From Methanobacteriota archaeon (GTDB taxonomy: Archaea > Halobacteriota > Halobacteria > Halobacteriales > Halalkalicoccaceae), in the NCBI GenBank assembly GCA_022561895.1, contig JADFQH010000149.1, positions 1-7,301 of the forward strand: a stretch of 7,301 nt of DNA, given 5' to 3'. Positions 1 through 6,250 of the stretch are shown in pieces. Below the pieces are notes generated by a model, which saw only the letters and a list, made by a program, of their open reading frames with translations, made no database searches and had not been told where the DNA came from. Every line of letters begins with the position of its first letter. Positions within the stretch are counted from its first letter, which is position 1. Made by a program: the position numbers and the translations under genes.

Positions 1-398
1 AGCCACCGCGCCATCCCGACCACGAGGAGCGAGGGACTCGGGAGATCCCGGTCGGCGAGAGCGTCCTCGTCGAGCCCGCGGATCTCCCGGAGGAGGGCGA
101 GCGCGTCTGGCTCAAGGGACTAGGGTGTGTACGATACGATGGAGGGAGGCAGTTCGAGTTCACCGGTGACGACATCGACGCCGTGCGCGAGGAGGGCGTC
201 GACGTGATCCATTGGGCGCCCGCAGAAGAGAGCGTTCGCGTCAGGATGCGAACGATGGAGGGCGACGTCGAAGGGCGAGCCGAACCCGAATTCGGGGAGA
301 CGGATGTGGGTGAGATGGTGCAGTTCGAGCGGATCGGCTTTGCAAGGACTGACCAGCATGCCGACATCGAATCAGTTGTATACTTCGCACACCCCTGA
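1..398 (+). CDS. gltX: Glutamyl-tRNA synthetase, C-terminal fragment (partial, 5' end outside window)
   Basis: Partial gene: the reading frame enters open from the left edge (first full codon at 3) and stops with TGA at 396-398, giving the last 131 residues. GluRS attaches glutamate to tRNA(Glu) in the cytosol. The fragment is the C-terminal beta-barrel, anticodon-binding part of the archaeal/eukaryotic-type enzyme; the catalytic HIGH and KMSKS motifs lie upstream, outside the window. Recognisable blocks are HPDHEERGTREIPVG near the left edge, VWLKGLGCVRYDG, DVIHWAP, VRVRMRTMEGDVEG, the VQFERIGFARTD strand and the terminal VVYFAHP, all typical of archaeal GluRS ends. ATG codons at 183 and 304 are internal: the 183 frame is the same protein, and the 304 frame is a shadow. 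The next gene, on the opposite strand, ends at 400, so no separate terminator fits between them. Identity is read from remembered family motifs, not from a search. Confidence 0.92.
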   Translation, partial: PPRHPDHEERGTREIPVGESVLVEPADLPEEGERVWLKGLGCVRYDGGRQFEFTGDDIDAVREEGVDVIHWAPAEESVRVRMRTMEGDVEGRAEPEFGETDVGEMVQFERIGFARTDQHADIESVVYFAHP

Positions 399-399
399 G

Positions 400-561
400 C
401 TACTCCCACTCGACTTCCTCCAAGGGTTCTGCGACGATACCTTTCTGTTGGACCAGCACGCGAGCGTGGGCGGTACAGACCTTTCTGTTTTCGTCCCACG
501 GAATGTGAAGCCGGACGGCGGCCGGTCGCTCACAGTCGTTTTCAGTACAGGGTTCAGTCAT
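400..561 (-). CDS. Small Cys/His (putative zinc-binding) protein coupled to tmcA
   Basis: A 53-residue protein starting with ATG at 561-559 and stopping at 402-400. I do not recognise a named family. Cys5, Cys10, Cys29 and His32 form a C-x4-C-x18-C-x2-H pattern that could bind one zinc ion. The N-terminal two thirds holds PAAVRLHIPWDEN, and the C-terminus is acidic and ends in EEVEWE. There is no signal peptide or membrane segment. The start codon lies inside the end of tmcA: the two genes overlap by 8 bases (554-561), no Shine-Dalgarno sequence is visible, and translation is probably coupled to tmcA termination. A longer frame open upstream to 807 is rejected as an out-of-frame shadow of tmcA, because its extra 82 residues are Ser/Arg-rich and unlike haloarchaeal protein. 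The coupling suggests, but does not prove, a role with TmcA. The gene is convergent with gltX, one base apart. Confidence 0.75.
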   Translation of the reverse strand: MTEPCTENDCERPAAVRLHIPWDENRKVCTAHARVLVQQKGIVAEPLEEVEWE

Positions 562-2773
562 CGTATCGGTCTTTCTCGGCGAGTGCCGCCTCGGTTCCGT
601 ACTCGCAGACCAGCGGCTTGAAACTCTCGCCGAGTTCGAGCATACACAGCCGCGTCGAGTCGAAGCCCAACTCGTCTGCGACGGCGTCCCACGGATGGGC
701 CTGAAGCACTTTTCGCACGAGCAGTCGTTCTTGTCTATCGCCGAGCGAGACTCGCTCACAGACGAGGTGGGCACATGCGAGCGACCGGAAGCTCCCCGGC
801 GAGACATCGAAGGTTCCGGAGCCGTATGCCGCGCTTACGACGTGAACCCAGTCGCGCTCGGTGAGGTCGGTCTCAATACTCAAAGCGACCGATTCGAGTA
901 CCCCCCGAACCACGTCCGGGTCGGCGTTTCGGAGTGGGTCCAAAAGCGTGCCCGTGATTCGCTCAGTGAACCACGCGGCGTGGCGGTCGTGGAGCTCCGT
1001 TCCACTGTCGCTCGTCGGCGAGAGCATTACCGCAGAGTGTTCACCGCTCGTGTCGTGCCGGGTCGTCGAAAGGTGAACCGCCGAGAAACCGTTTTTCGCC
1101 CAGAAACCGAGGAGTTCGGGCGTCGCGCCGTAGCTGACGCCGAGCCAGTCCGCCCTCGAGGAAAACTCCCGTCGAATCGCTGAAAGCAGTCGCGAGCCGA
1201 GTCCGCGCGAGCGGACGGCGTCGTGTGTGGCGATCCGGAGCACTCGCCAGCCAACCGGCGTTCCCGCCTCCTCGTCCCGGAGCTGACTCGTCAGTAGGTC
1301 GGGGATCATGTTTCCGCGGATCCGCTCGCCCTCGTAGCCAGCACGTCGGATCTCCTTCGGAAGAGCGCCCTCGCGGGCCAAGAGTGCGACGCTCGTAACG
1401 TGCTCCTCGTGTGTCAGTGCCCGAACTTCGAGGTTCGGTGCGTCGAGGAGCCTCGCTAAATCGTCGGGTTCGGTGCGGTAGTGTGCCGAGACGAGCAGCC
1501 CGAACGTTTCTCGAAGCAGGTGTTCGTCACTGGCGAGATCCGCTTTCGAGAGTCGGCGATAGGCGGCCGTTTCGGGCGTTGCGGCCTCGATCAGTTGGGC
1601 GACCGCCGGACGCGCATCGAGCAGTAGGGCGCGAAACACCCACACTTCGAGTGGATCACCAGCCGCATACCTGATGGGATCGGCCATCGTTACCGAACGA
1701 ACCTCGTGATCGCTCGCGTCGAGGCGGTCGCGGAATCGAACCGAGAAGCCACGACCCGCTCCTTCGTAGCCATGGACCGTGGTGACGAAGGCGATTCGTC
1801 CGGTTTCGAGACAGCGTTCGAGCGCGCTGACGGGCAGTGCTGCCGCCTCATCGACGATCAGTATATCAGGGGTTTCGTCCGCGAGCAAGGACGGTCGCAC
1901 GAAGCGTACCCGACCCCCCGTCGTCGTTTCGAGGACGTGATTATCATCAGTGACGAGATCGTCCGAGACCATCTCGCGGGCGCGTGCGAACACCTCCGCA
2001 ACGTTTCGAGCAACTGGGGCGCTCACGAGCACGTCCTCACCGTCCAACGCGAACGAGCCAGCTGCGAGTCCGGCGGCACTTGACTTTCCCCGGCCCCGAT
2101 CGGCTTCGATGACGACCGCTCTGCGGTCCTCCCGAAGGATTTCGAGGGTTTTGACGGCGCTTGCTTGGTCGCTCGTCAGACAGCGCTCGTAGGCTTGCCG
2201 GGAAAACGCATGTTCGTCAGGGATCGCCACCGAATCGCGTTCGATCCGTGGGGCCGGGTGGGTCAGCCCGTTTCGTTCGATCTCTTCGGAGTCGACGTCG
2301 ACGATAGCGATTCCGGGGTGGGTTCTGAGGAGCGAGACGAGGCGCTCTCGAAAGCGGCCGGTCGTGTCTTCGATTTCGAAGGGAGGGACCGCGAGACTTT
2401 CGTCGAACTCGTCGCGCTGGGCGGGCCACGAATCGAGTTCCGGTGCGAGCAAAATCAGTAGGCCGCCACCGTTGACGACGCCGCTCAGTCGTCCGAGGGC
2501 GTTCGGTTCGAATCGTCTGTGGGTGTCATAGACGACGATCTCGCGGGTGGTTCCGAGTAGTTCACTGGTACGCTTCGGGTCGACTCGTTCGCAGGGCAGC
2601 GGGTCGCGGTCGCTCACGAGGACGGTATCAGTGACGGCGACGGGAAGCGAGTCGAGGATCTTACCTACTATCTCGAACCCATAATCAGAATCGCCAGCGA
2701 GGACGAGCAGCCGCCGCTCGTTCGTCTCGCGTGCCTCCGTGAGAAGACCGGTGGCGACCGCAGAGAGATCCAT
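554..2773 (-). CDS. tmcA: tRNA(Met) cytidine acetyltransferase TmcA
   Basis: A 739-residue ATP-dependent RNA acetyltransferase. Family knowledge: TmcA uses acetyl-CoA and ATP to make N4-acetylcytidine at the wobble base of elongator tRNA(Met); relatives (Kre33/NAT10) also acetylate rRNA. Domain order is complete. The N-terminal domain runs to about residue 190. The helicase-like ATPase has Walker A ADRGRGKS at 224-231, Walker B ILIVDEAA with D308/E309, and the family block HGYEGAGRGFSVRF at 334-347. The GNAT acetyltransferase domain has the acetyl-CoA loop RSRGLG at 521-526 followed by GVSYGATPELLGFWAKNGF. A C-terminal tRNA-binding tail follows. The start ATG at 2773 gives a full-length N-terminus; no Shine-Dalgarno sequence precedes it, so a leaderless or short-leader mRNA is likely. 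The stop overlaps the start of the downstream small Cys/His gene. No truncation, frameshift or missing motif was seen. Confidence 0.96.
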   Translation of the reverse strand: MDLSAVATGLLTEARETNERRLLVLAGDSDYGFEIVGKILDSLPVAVTDTVLVSDRDPLPCERVDPKRTSELLGTTREIVVYDTHRRFEPNALGRLSGVVNGGGLLILLAPELDSWPAQRDEFDESLAVPPFEIEDTTGRFRERLVSLLRTHPGIAIVDVDSEEIERNGLTHPAPRIERDSVAIPDEHAFSRQAYERCLTSDQASAVKTLEILREDRRAVVIEADRGRGKSSAAGLAAGSFALDGEDVLVSAPVARNVAEVFARAREMVSDDLVTDDNHVLETTTGGRVRFVRPSLLADETPDILIVDEAAALPVSALERCLETGRIAFVTTVHGYEGAGRGFSVRFRDRLDASDHEVRSVTMADPIRYAAGDPLEVWVFRALLLDARPAVAQLIEAATPETAAYRRLSKADLASDEHLLRETFGLLVSAHYRTEPDDLARLLDAPNLEVRALTHEEHVTSVALLAREGALPKEIRRAGYEGERIRGNMIPDLLTSQLRDEEAGTPVGWRVLRIATHDAVRSRGLGSRLLSAIRREFSSRADWLGVSYGATPELLGFWAKNGFSAVHLSTTRHDTSGEHSAVMLSPTSDSGTELHDRHAAWFTERITGTLLDPLRNADPDVVRGVLESVALSIETDLTERDWVHVVSAAYGSGTFDVSPGSFRSLACAHLVCERVSLGDRQERLLVRKVLQAHPWDAVADELGFDSTRLCMLELGESFKPLVCEYGTEAALAEKDRYDD

Positions 2774-2895
2774 CGGGGACTCGTTGTCCGCGTGCGCGTA
2801 AGGGGTTTACTACCCCGCTTGCATGGTTCGAGGACCGAGCGCCTTGGGACCGTCGTTTGCTTGCCGGAGACGCCAGGGTGTTCACACCGGGGATC
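2774..2895. other. Intergenic spacer between tmcA and the flavoprotein gene; weak promoter candidate
   Basis: A 122-bp spacer holding the likely tmcA promoter (- strand). The only TATA-like stretch upstream of tmcA is AGTAAAC around 2805-2811, which would give a short leader if used. It sits within a small palindrome, GGGGT-N5-ACCCC at 2802-2816. Near the other end, GGTG-TTCA-CACC (2877-2888) could fold just after the flavoprotein stop codon, but no T-run follows, so a terminator call is weak. I see no RNA gene or conserved ORF here. Confidence 0.35.
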
Positions 2896-4305
2896 TCATA
2901 GCCGTCCGCTCATGACTTTCGCGGCGGTCAACACCGGGTCCCACGTCGTGTTAAACGGCGGCGCATACGCGAGATCGTAGCCTTCGACATCGGAAATCGT
3001 TGCCCCCTCGTAGAGTGCGGCGACGACGGCGTGGCTCCGGTGGACCGCGCCCTCGCCGTACTCGCTTACGAGGCTCGCTCCCAGAAGACGTTTGGACGAC
3101 TGATCCGCGGTCAGCGTGACGGTCACGGTCCCGCCCTCGGGGTAGTAGCCCGCCCGCGAGCGGGCCTCGATCGTCTCCGTGACCGGCTCGAATCCGGCTT
3201 CGCCCGCCGCCTCGTCTCCCACCAATCCTGTTCGGGCAGCTTCCATCTCGAAGGCCTTGAGCGCCGCGGTCCCCACGATCGGCCCGCCCTCGGTCGGATC
3301 ACCCGCGACGGTCTGGCCAATTGCCCGCCCGTGGCGATTGGCCGTAAGCGCTAGCGGCACGTACGCCGGTTCGCCGGTAACGACGTGTTCGGTTTCGGCG
3401 CAGTCGCCCGCGGCATAAATTTGAGAGCGGTTCGTTTCTCGGTACTCGTCCGTCGCGATTGCACCGGTCTTCCCGAGCTCGACGCCCGCTTCCTCAGCAA
3501 GCGCGGTTCGCGGGCGAACGCCAGTACCCAAAAGCACCATTCCCACCGGAACCTCCTCGTCGGCTGTGACAAGTACCTCGGCTCGACTGTCGCCAGCGAC
3601 GGCCTCGACCTCGCTTTCGAGATGGATGAGGACGTCCCGCTCACGCAGATGCTCGGCGACGATCTCGCTCGTGGCCTCGCTGAACGGTTTCAGAACGCGT
3701 TCGCTACGCTGGAAGAGGTGGACCTCGAAGTCGTTTTCGGCCAGCGCTTCGGCCATCTCGATGCCGATATAGCCGCCACCGACGATTCCGACCGGCGCGG
3801 TACAGTCCTCTAAAAATTCACAGGCTGGCCCGCTGTCGGGCTGCATGAAGGTCCCCTCCGAGCGAGACCGATTCACGAACTCCCGGAGATCTCTCCCATC
3901 CGTCATCGACCCGAGCGTGTAAACCCCTTCGAGATCAGTCCCTTCGATCGGCGGGGCGGTCGCCGCCGCTCCGGTGGCGATCAGGAGGTGGGCGTAGGGC
4001 TGGACCACCTCCCCGTCCTCGTTCTCGGCGGTCACAGTGCGCCCGTCGGGATCGATCGAGACGACTTCATGACCAGTTCGAAGATCGATATCGCGCTCCT
4101 CGCGGAACTCTTCTGGAGTGACCGAAACGAGATCAGAAAGCGACTGGATCTCGCCTTTGATGTAGTAGGGCAGTCCACAGGCCCCGTACGAAACCCACTC
4201 GCCCTTCTCGAAGACGATAACGTCCAAACTGGGATCGTCCCGTTTTGCTTTGCTCGCGGCCGACATCCCCGCGGCGTCCCCGCCGACGATGACGAACGTT
4301 GACAT
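2896..4305 (-). CDS. CoA-disulfide reductase / NADH oxidase-family flavoprotein
   Basis: A 469-residue cytosolic FAD- and NAD(P)H-dependent oxidoreductase of the single-cysteine CoA-disulfide reductase/NADH oxidase group. Domains in order: FAD-binding GGDAAGMSAASKAKR at 8-22; active-site SYGACGLPYY with Cys43, the same number as the catalytic Cys of the staphylococcal enzyme; NAD(P)H-binding GGGYIG at 176-181; second FAD motif YAAGDCAE at 297-304; and a C-terminal dimerisation domain with the family signature YAPPFNTTWDPV at 447-458. One active Cys rather than a CxxxxC pair argues against glutathione-, mycothione- or bis-gamma-glutamylcystine reductase. The substrate (CoA disulfide, polysulfide or O2) cannot be told from sequence. 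Between the first FAD region and the NAD motif lies an apparent insertion (about 140-170) carrying Cys162 and Cys168. ATG 4305 puts the Rossmann motif at the normal distance and has a TATA-like box 27 bases upstream, so the mRNA is probably leaderless. The MFS gene lies 64 bases upstream on the same strand. Confidence 0.88.
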   Translation of the reverse strand: MSTFVIVGGDAAGMSAASKAKRDDPSLDVIVFEKGEWVSYGACGLPYYIKGEIQSLSDLVSVTPEEFREERDIDLRTGHEVVSIDPDGRTVTAENEDGEVVQPYAHLLIATGAAATAPPIEGTDLEGVYTLGSMTDGRDLREFVNRSRSEGTFMQPDSGPACEFLEDCTAPVGIVGGGYIGIEMAEALAENDFEVHLFQRSERVLKPFSEATSEIVAEHLRERDVLIHLESEVEAVAGDSRAEVLVTADEEVPVGMVLLGTGVRPRTALAEEAGVELGKTGAIATDEYRETNRSQIYAAGDCAETEHVVTGEPAYVPLALTANRHGRAIGQTVAGDPTEGGPIVGTAALKAFEMEAARTGLVGDEAAGEAGFEPVTETIEARSRAGYYPEGGTVTVTLTADQSSKRLLGASLVSEYGEGAVHRSHAVVAALYEGATISDVEGYDLAYAPPFNTTWDPVLTAAKVMSGRL

Positions 4306-4329
4306 AGTATGAATCCGTTTCGAGAGACC

Positions 4330-4335
4330 TAATAA
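4330..4335 (-). promoter_or_regulatory. TATA-like box for the flavoprotein gene, leaderless arrangement
   Basis: On the - strand this reads TTATTA within CCAGTTATTAGG. Its centre is about 27 bases upstream of ATG 4305, the spacing expected when archaeal transcription starts at the start codon. No Shine-Dalgarno sequence precedes that ATG, which fits a leaderless mRNA and an own promoter despite the MFS gene upstream. A 14-bp inverted repeat abuts it on the upstream side. Confidence 0.55.
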
Positions 4336-4348
4336 CTGGTTCTCCAGT
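4335..4348 (-). promoter_or_regulatory. Inverted repeat ACTGG-N4-CCAGT next to the TATA-like box
   Basis: The arms ACTGG (4335-4339) and CCAGT (4344-4348) are perfect and separated by TTCT. The repeat lies where factor TFB would touch DNA, immediately upstream of the TATA-like box of the flavoprotein gene, and about 22 bases after the MFS stop codon. It may be an operator, or an MFS-transcript 3' hairpin followed by the short T-rich TTATTA. Five-base arms can arise by chance. Confidence 0.3.
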
Positions 4349-4369
4349 GTGTTTCGGTTGTCCAGCCGC

Positions 4370-5602
4370 TCAGTCCGCGATCCGCGAGAGGACGAAAAAG
4401 AGCGCCGCGAGGGTCAGGCTTACGGCGGCGATTGCGGGGTACGCGGCTCCGATCCCCCAGTCGGTTGCGAGTACGCCGAACACTGCTGGGCCGGAGGCGC
4501 TGCCGATGGCGCTCGCCGTTTGAATCACCCCGAAGAGACTGCCGCTGAACTCGCGTTCGGCCTGTTCCGAGATGAGCGCGTTTTTCACGGGAACACAGGC
4601 GTACATCACCGCGCCGATAACGAAAAACCAGATCGCGAGGAACGCAAAGAGGAGTTCCGTCGGGATACCGCTGGGCAGGCGCGCCACGAACACGGTCGCG
4701 CCGACGAGCAGCGCGGTTCCGAGCGCGGCGACGACGCCGAGGGATCCGCGATCGAAGCGGTCCGAGAGGCTGCCCGCCCACAGTGAGGAGAGGCTACCAC
4801 CCAGAAGCAGCGCGAAGAAGCCAAGATTCCCTACCGAGGCCGAGCCGCCGGTTCCGGCGGCGATATAGGAGGTCGTAAACGTCTGGATCGCGCGGCTCTG
4901 GAGCGAGATGAGGACGGTCACACAGAACAGAACGGCGATGCCCCGTGTGAGCGGGACGTTGAGTACCCGCATGGCCGAGCGGAGCGGGCTGCGAAACGAG
5001 AACGATCGGCCACCGTCCGGGCGGGGCTGGCGTTCATCGGCCGAGTGATCCGCCGGCTGTTCATCGCTCGGTTCGCTAAACAGCGGGATAAAAACGAGCG
5101 TAACGACGATTCCGAGGATTGCGGCGACGCCGAGGGCGACCCGCCAGCCCGCAAACACGGCGAGTCCGCCGATCAGCACCGGCGAGGCCATCGTGCCGAC
5201 CATCCCTCCGAAACCGAAGACGCCCATCGCCTTTCCTTCCGTACTCCCTGTTTCGACGTCGCTGATCAGGGACATTCCCGTCGGGTGAAACGTACTGCCG
5301 CTGATACCCGCAATAGCTTGGGCGATGAGCAGGGTCTCGTAGCTTCCCGCCGTGGCCGCGAGCGCAATTCCGCCGGACATCCCAGCGAGGCCGGCGACGA
5401 GCAGACGCTTTTTGCCCACGCGATCGGCGAGCACGCCAGCAGGAAGCTGGAAGATCGAGTACATGACGAAGAAGATCGTAAGCAGGAATCCAGCTTGGGC
5501 GTACGAAATCCCGAGATCAGTTACTAAAAGCGGGATAATCGGCGGGAGCGCAACGGAGAAGAACTCGTTTGCGCCGTGGCCGAGGCTGATCGAACCGACC
5601 AC
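4370..5602 (-). CDS. Fosmidomycin-resistance-like MFS transporter
   Basis: A 410-residue integral membrane protein, about 12 helices in two halves, of the major facilitator superfamily. The N-terminus SLGHGANEFFSVALPPIIPLL resembles the first helix of Fsr-type drug exporters; MFS motif A is GVLADRVGKKRLL at 56-68 and its second-half echo is GSLSDRFDRGS at 277-287. A hydrophilic, acidic central loop spans about 176-208. FHPTGM at 105-110 is also Fsr-like. Proton-driven export of a small molecule is the family expectation; the substrate is unknown. The start is GTG at 5602-5600: going upstream the frame meets a TAG at 5665-5663 and contains no ATG, GTG or TTG in between, so this is the only common start giving a complete first helix. 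No Shine-Dalgarno sequence is seen before it. The gene is divergent from rpl7ae. Its stop at 4370 lies 64 bases from the flavoprotein gene, which seems to have its own promoter. Confidence 0.85.
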   Translation of the reverse strand: MVGSISLGHGANEFFSVALPPIIPLLVTDLGISYAQAGFLLTIFFVMYSIFQLPAGVLADRVGKKRLLVAGLAGMSGGIALAATAGSYETLLIAQAIAGISGSTFHPTGMSLISDVETGSTEGKAMGVFGFGGMVGTMASPVLIGGLAVFAGWRVALGVAAILGIVVTLVFIPLFSEPSDEQPADHSADERQPRPDGGRSFSFRSPLRSAMRVLNVPLTRGIAVLFCVTVLISLQSRAIQTFTTSYIAAGTGGSASVGNLGFFALLLGGSLSSLWAGSLSDRFDRGSLGVVAALGTALLVGATVFVARLPSGIPTELLFAFLAIWFFVIGAVMYACVPVKNALISEQAEREFSGSLFGVIQTASAIGSASGPAVFGVLATDWGIGAAYPAIAAVSLTLAALFFVLSRIAD

Positions 5603-5670
5603 GCGGGGCCGGGAGACGGCGGTGACTGAGCGAATCGAATCGGGGACGATGATCGAGGTTCGCTAGAAGG

Positions 5671-5678
5671 TAACTAAA
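5671..5678 (-). promoter_or_regulatory. Possible TATA box for the MFS gene
   Basis: On the - strand the sequence is TTTAGTTA, the most AT-rich run upstream of the MFS gene. If used, transcription would start near 5648, leaving a leader of roughly 45 bases before GTG 5602. The call rests on composition and spacing only. Confidence 0.35.
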
Positions 5679-5720
5679 GGGATCGGATCGCGGCGAGGAA
5701 GGTCTCGTCGTGGCGGTATC

Positions 5721-5739
5721 CGTGTGCCCACCCCACACG
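5721..5739. repeat. Inverted repeat CGTGTG-N7-CACACG upstream of the rpl7ae promoter
   Basis: Perfect six-base arms (5721-5726 and 5734-5739) flank CCCACCC. The centre lies about 33 bases upstream of the TATA-like box, a position suited to an activator. The right arm shares ACACGC with 5755-5760, just before the TATA box. Function is not shown. Confidence 0.35.
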
Positions 5740-5752
5740 CTCTCTACGGTTT

Positions 5753-5766
5753 GAACACGCTTTTAT
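5753..5766 (+). promoter_or_regulatory. rpl7ae operon promoter (BRE-like plus TATA-like box)
   Basis: GAACACGC followed by TTTTAT (5761-5766) is the clearest TATA-like signal in the window and fits a highly expressed ribosomal operon. Usual archaeal spacing puts the transcription start near 5788-5791, giving a leader of about 100 bases. Such a long leader is unusual in haloarchaea, where many mRNAs are leaderless. Confidence 0.65.
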
Positions 5767-5849
5767 GGGGTGGTGCGTTACTCGGAGTACAGCCTGCGCG
5801 GGGTCATGACGCTCCTAGCCGTTTGGGATCTATGTACGGTCGAATACCG

Positions 5850-5869
5850 GCGGGGGAGCGAGAACCCGC
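5850..5869 (+). promoter_or_regulatory. Kink-loop-like hairpin in the rpl7ae leader (candidate L7Ae autoregulatory site)
   Basis: The stem GCGGG/CCCGC (5850-5854 with 5865-5869) encloses GGA on the 5' side, a GCGA loop, and GAA on the 3' side. Lined up, the inner part gives G-A, G-A and A-G oppositions above a Watson-Crick stem, the tandem sheared pattern L7Ae recognises in kink-turns and kink-loops. The hairpin ends five bases before the Shine-Dalgarno sequence, so a bound protein could block ribosome entry. A second small stem, CGGT/ACCG (5837-5849), abuts it directly. This could instead be an ordinary GC-rich hairpin with a GNRA-type GCGA loop. Confidence 0.4.
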
Positions 5870-5874
5870 GTGCA

Positions 5875-5879
5875 GGAGG
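5875..5879 (+). promoter_or_regulatory. Shine-Dalgarno sequence of rpl7ae
   Basis: GGAGG lies eight bases before ATG 5888. It decides the start: the in-frame upstream GTG at 5870 lies before this site and would add six residues (the ORF would begin V/MQEEIT) not expected for haloarchaeal L7Ae. Confidence 0.8.
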
Positions 5880-5887
5880 AGATCACA

Positions 5888-6250
5888 ATGCCAGTTTACG
5901 TCAACTTCGACGTCCCGGCCGACCTTCAAGAGGACGCCTTAGAGGCCCTCGAGGTCGCCCGAGACACAGGTTCGGTGAAGAAAGGAACGAACGAAACGAC
6001 CAAAGCCATCGAGCGGGGCAACGCCTCGCTCGTCGTCATCGCCGAGGACGTCCAGCCCGAGGAGATCGTGCTGCATCTTCCGGAACTCGCGGACGAGAAG
6101 GGCATTCCCTTCATCTTCGTCGAGACACAGGACGACGTCGGCCATGCCGCCGGTCTCGAAGTCGGGTCGGCCGCTGCGGCGATCACCGACGCCGGCGATG
6201 CGGAGGGCGACGTCGAGGATATTGGACAGAAGGTCGAGGACCTTCGCTGA
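5888..6250 (+). CDS. rpl7ae: Ribosomal protein L7Ae (eL8), kink-turn-binding protein
   Basis: A 120-residue protein, the normal haloarchaeal length. L7Ae is part of the 50S subunit and also nucleates box C/D and H/ACA guide RNPs and archaeal RNase P by binding kink-turns. The RNA-binding signature KKGTNETTKAIERG occupies 31-44, with Asn35, Glu36 and Lys39 in the positions that contact the sheared G-A pairs in known structures. The second binding loop is AAGLEVGSAAAA at 87-98. The N-terminus MPVYVNFDVPADLQ is family-typical, and a strong Shine-Dalgarno sequence fixes ATG 5888. It is the first gene of the rpl7ae-rps28e-rpl24e-ndk operon and is preceded by a strong TATA-like box and a structured leader, which may allow the protein to control its own translation. 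No residue oddities were seen. Confidence 0.97.
   Translation: MPVYVNFDVPADLQEDALEALEVARDTGSVKKGTNETTKAIERGNASLVVIAEDVQPEEIVLHLPELADEKGIPFIFVETQDDVGHAAGLEVGSAAAAITDAGDAEGDVEDIGQKVEDLR

Larger units (their letters stand above)
5603..5887. other. Divergent intergenic region between the MFS gene and rpl7ae
   Basis: This 285-bp spacer carries both promoters and no supported gene. Left to right it holds the MFS 5' region and TATA candidate (5671-5678), an inverted repeat CGTGTG-N7-CACACG (5721-5739), two copies of ACACGCT exactly 20 bases apart (5735 and 5755), the rpl7ae TATA box (5761-5766), and a predicted leader of about 100 bases with adjacent small hairpins and a strong Shine-Dalgarno sequence. 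ATG codons in the leader at 5806 and 5832 are out of frame with rpl7ae and run into it. Confidence 0.6.

Noticed and set aside
562..807. Upstream extension of the small - strand gene to 807 (135 residues in all)
   Set aside because: The added part lies wholly inside tmcA in another frame and is Ser/Arg-rich with scattered Cys, the usual look of a shadow frame in GC-rich haloarchaeal DNA. The coupled ATG at 561 fits better.
695..1183. 162-residue + strand frame and other + strand frames within tmcA, the flavoprotein and the MFS gene
   Set aside because: They are antisense to well-recognised genes, basic in composition, and show no family motif or start signal.
2877..2888. GGTG-TTCA-CACC hairpin after the flavoprotein stop as a terminator
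   Set aside because: The stem is short and no T-rich run follows on the - strand, so it does not support a terminator call by itself.
5803..5810. Perfect 8-base palindrome GTCATGAC in the rpl7ae leader
   Set aside because: It is short, isolated and has no partner element; chance is a sufficient explanation.
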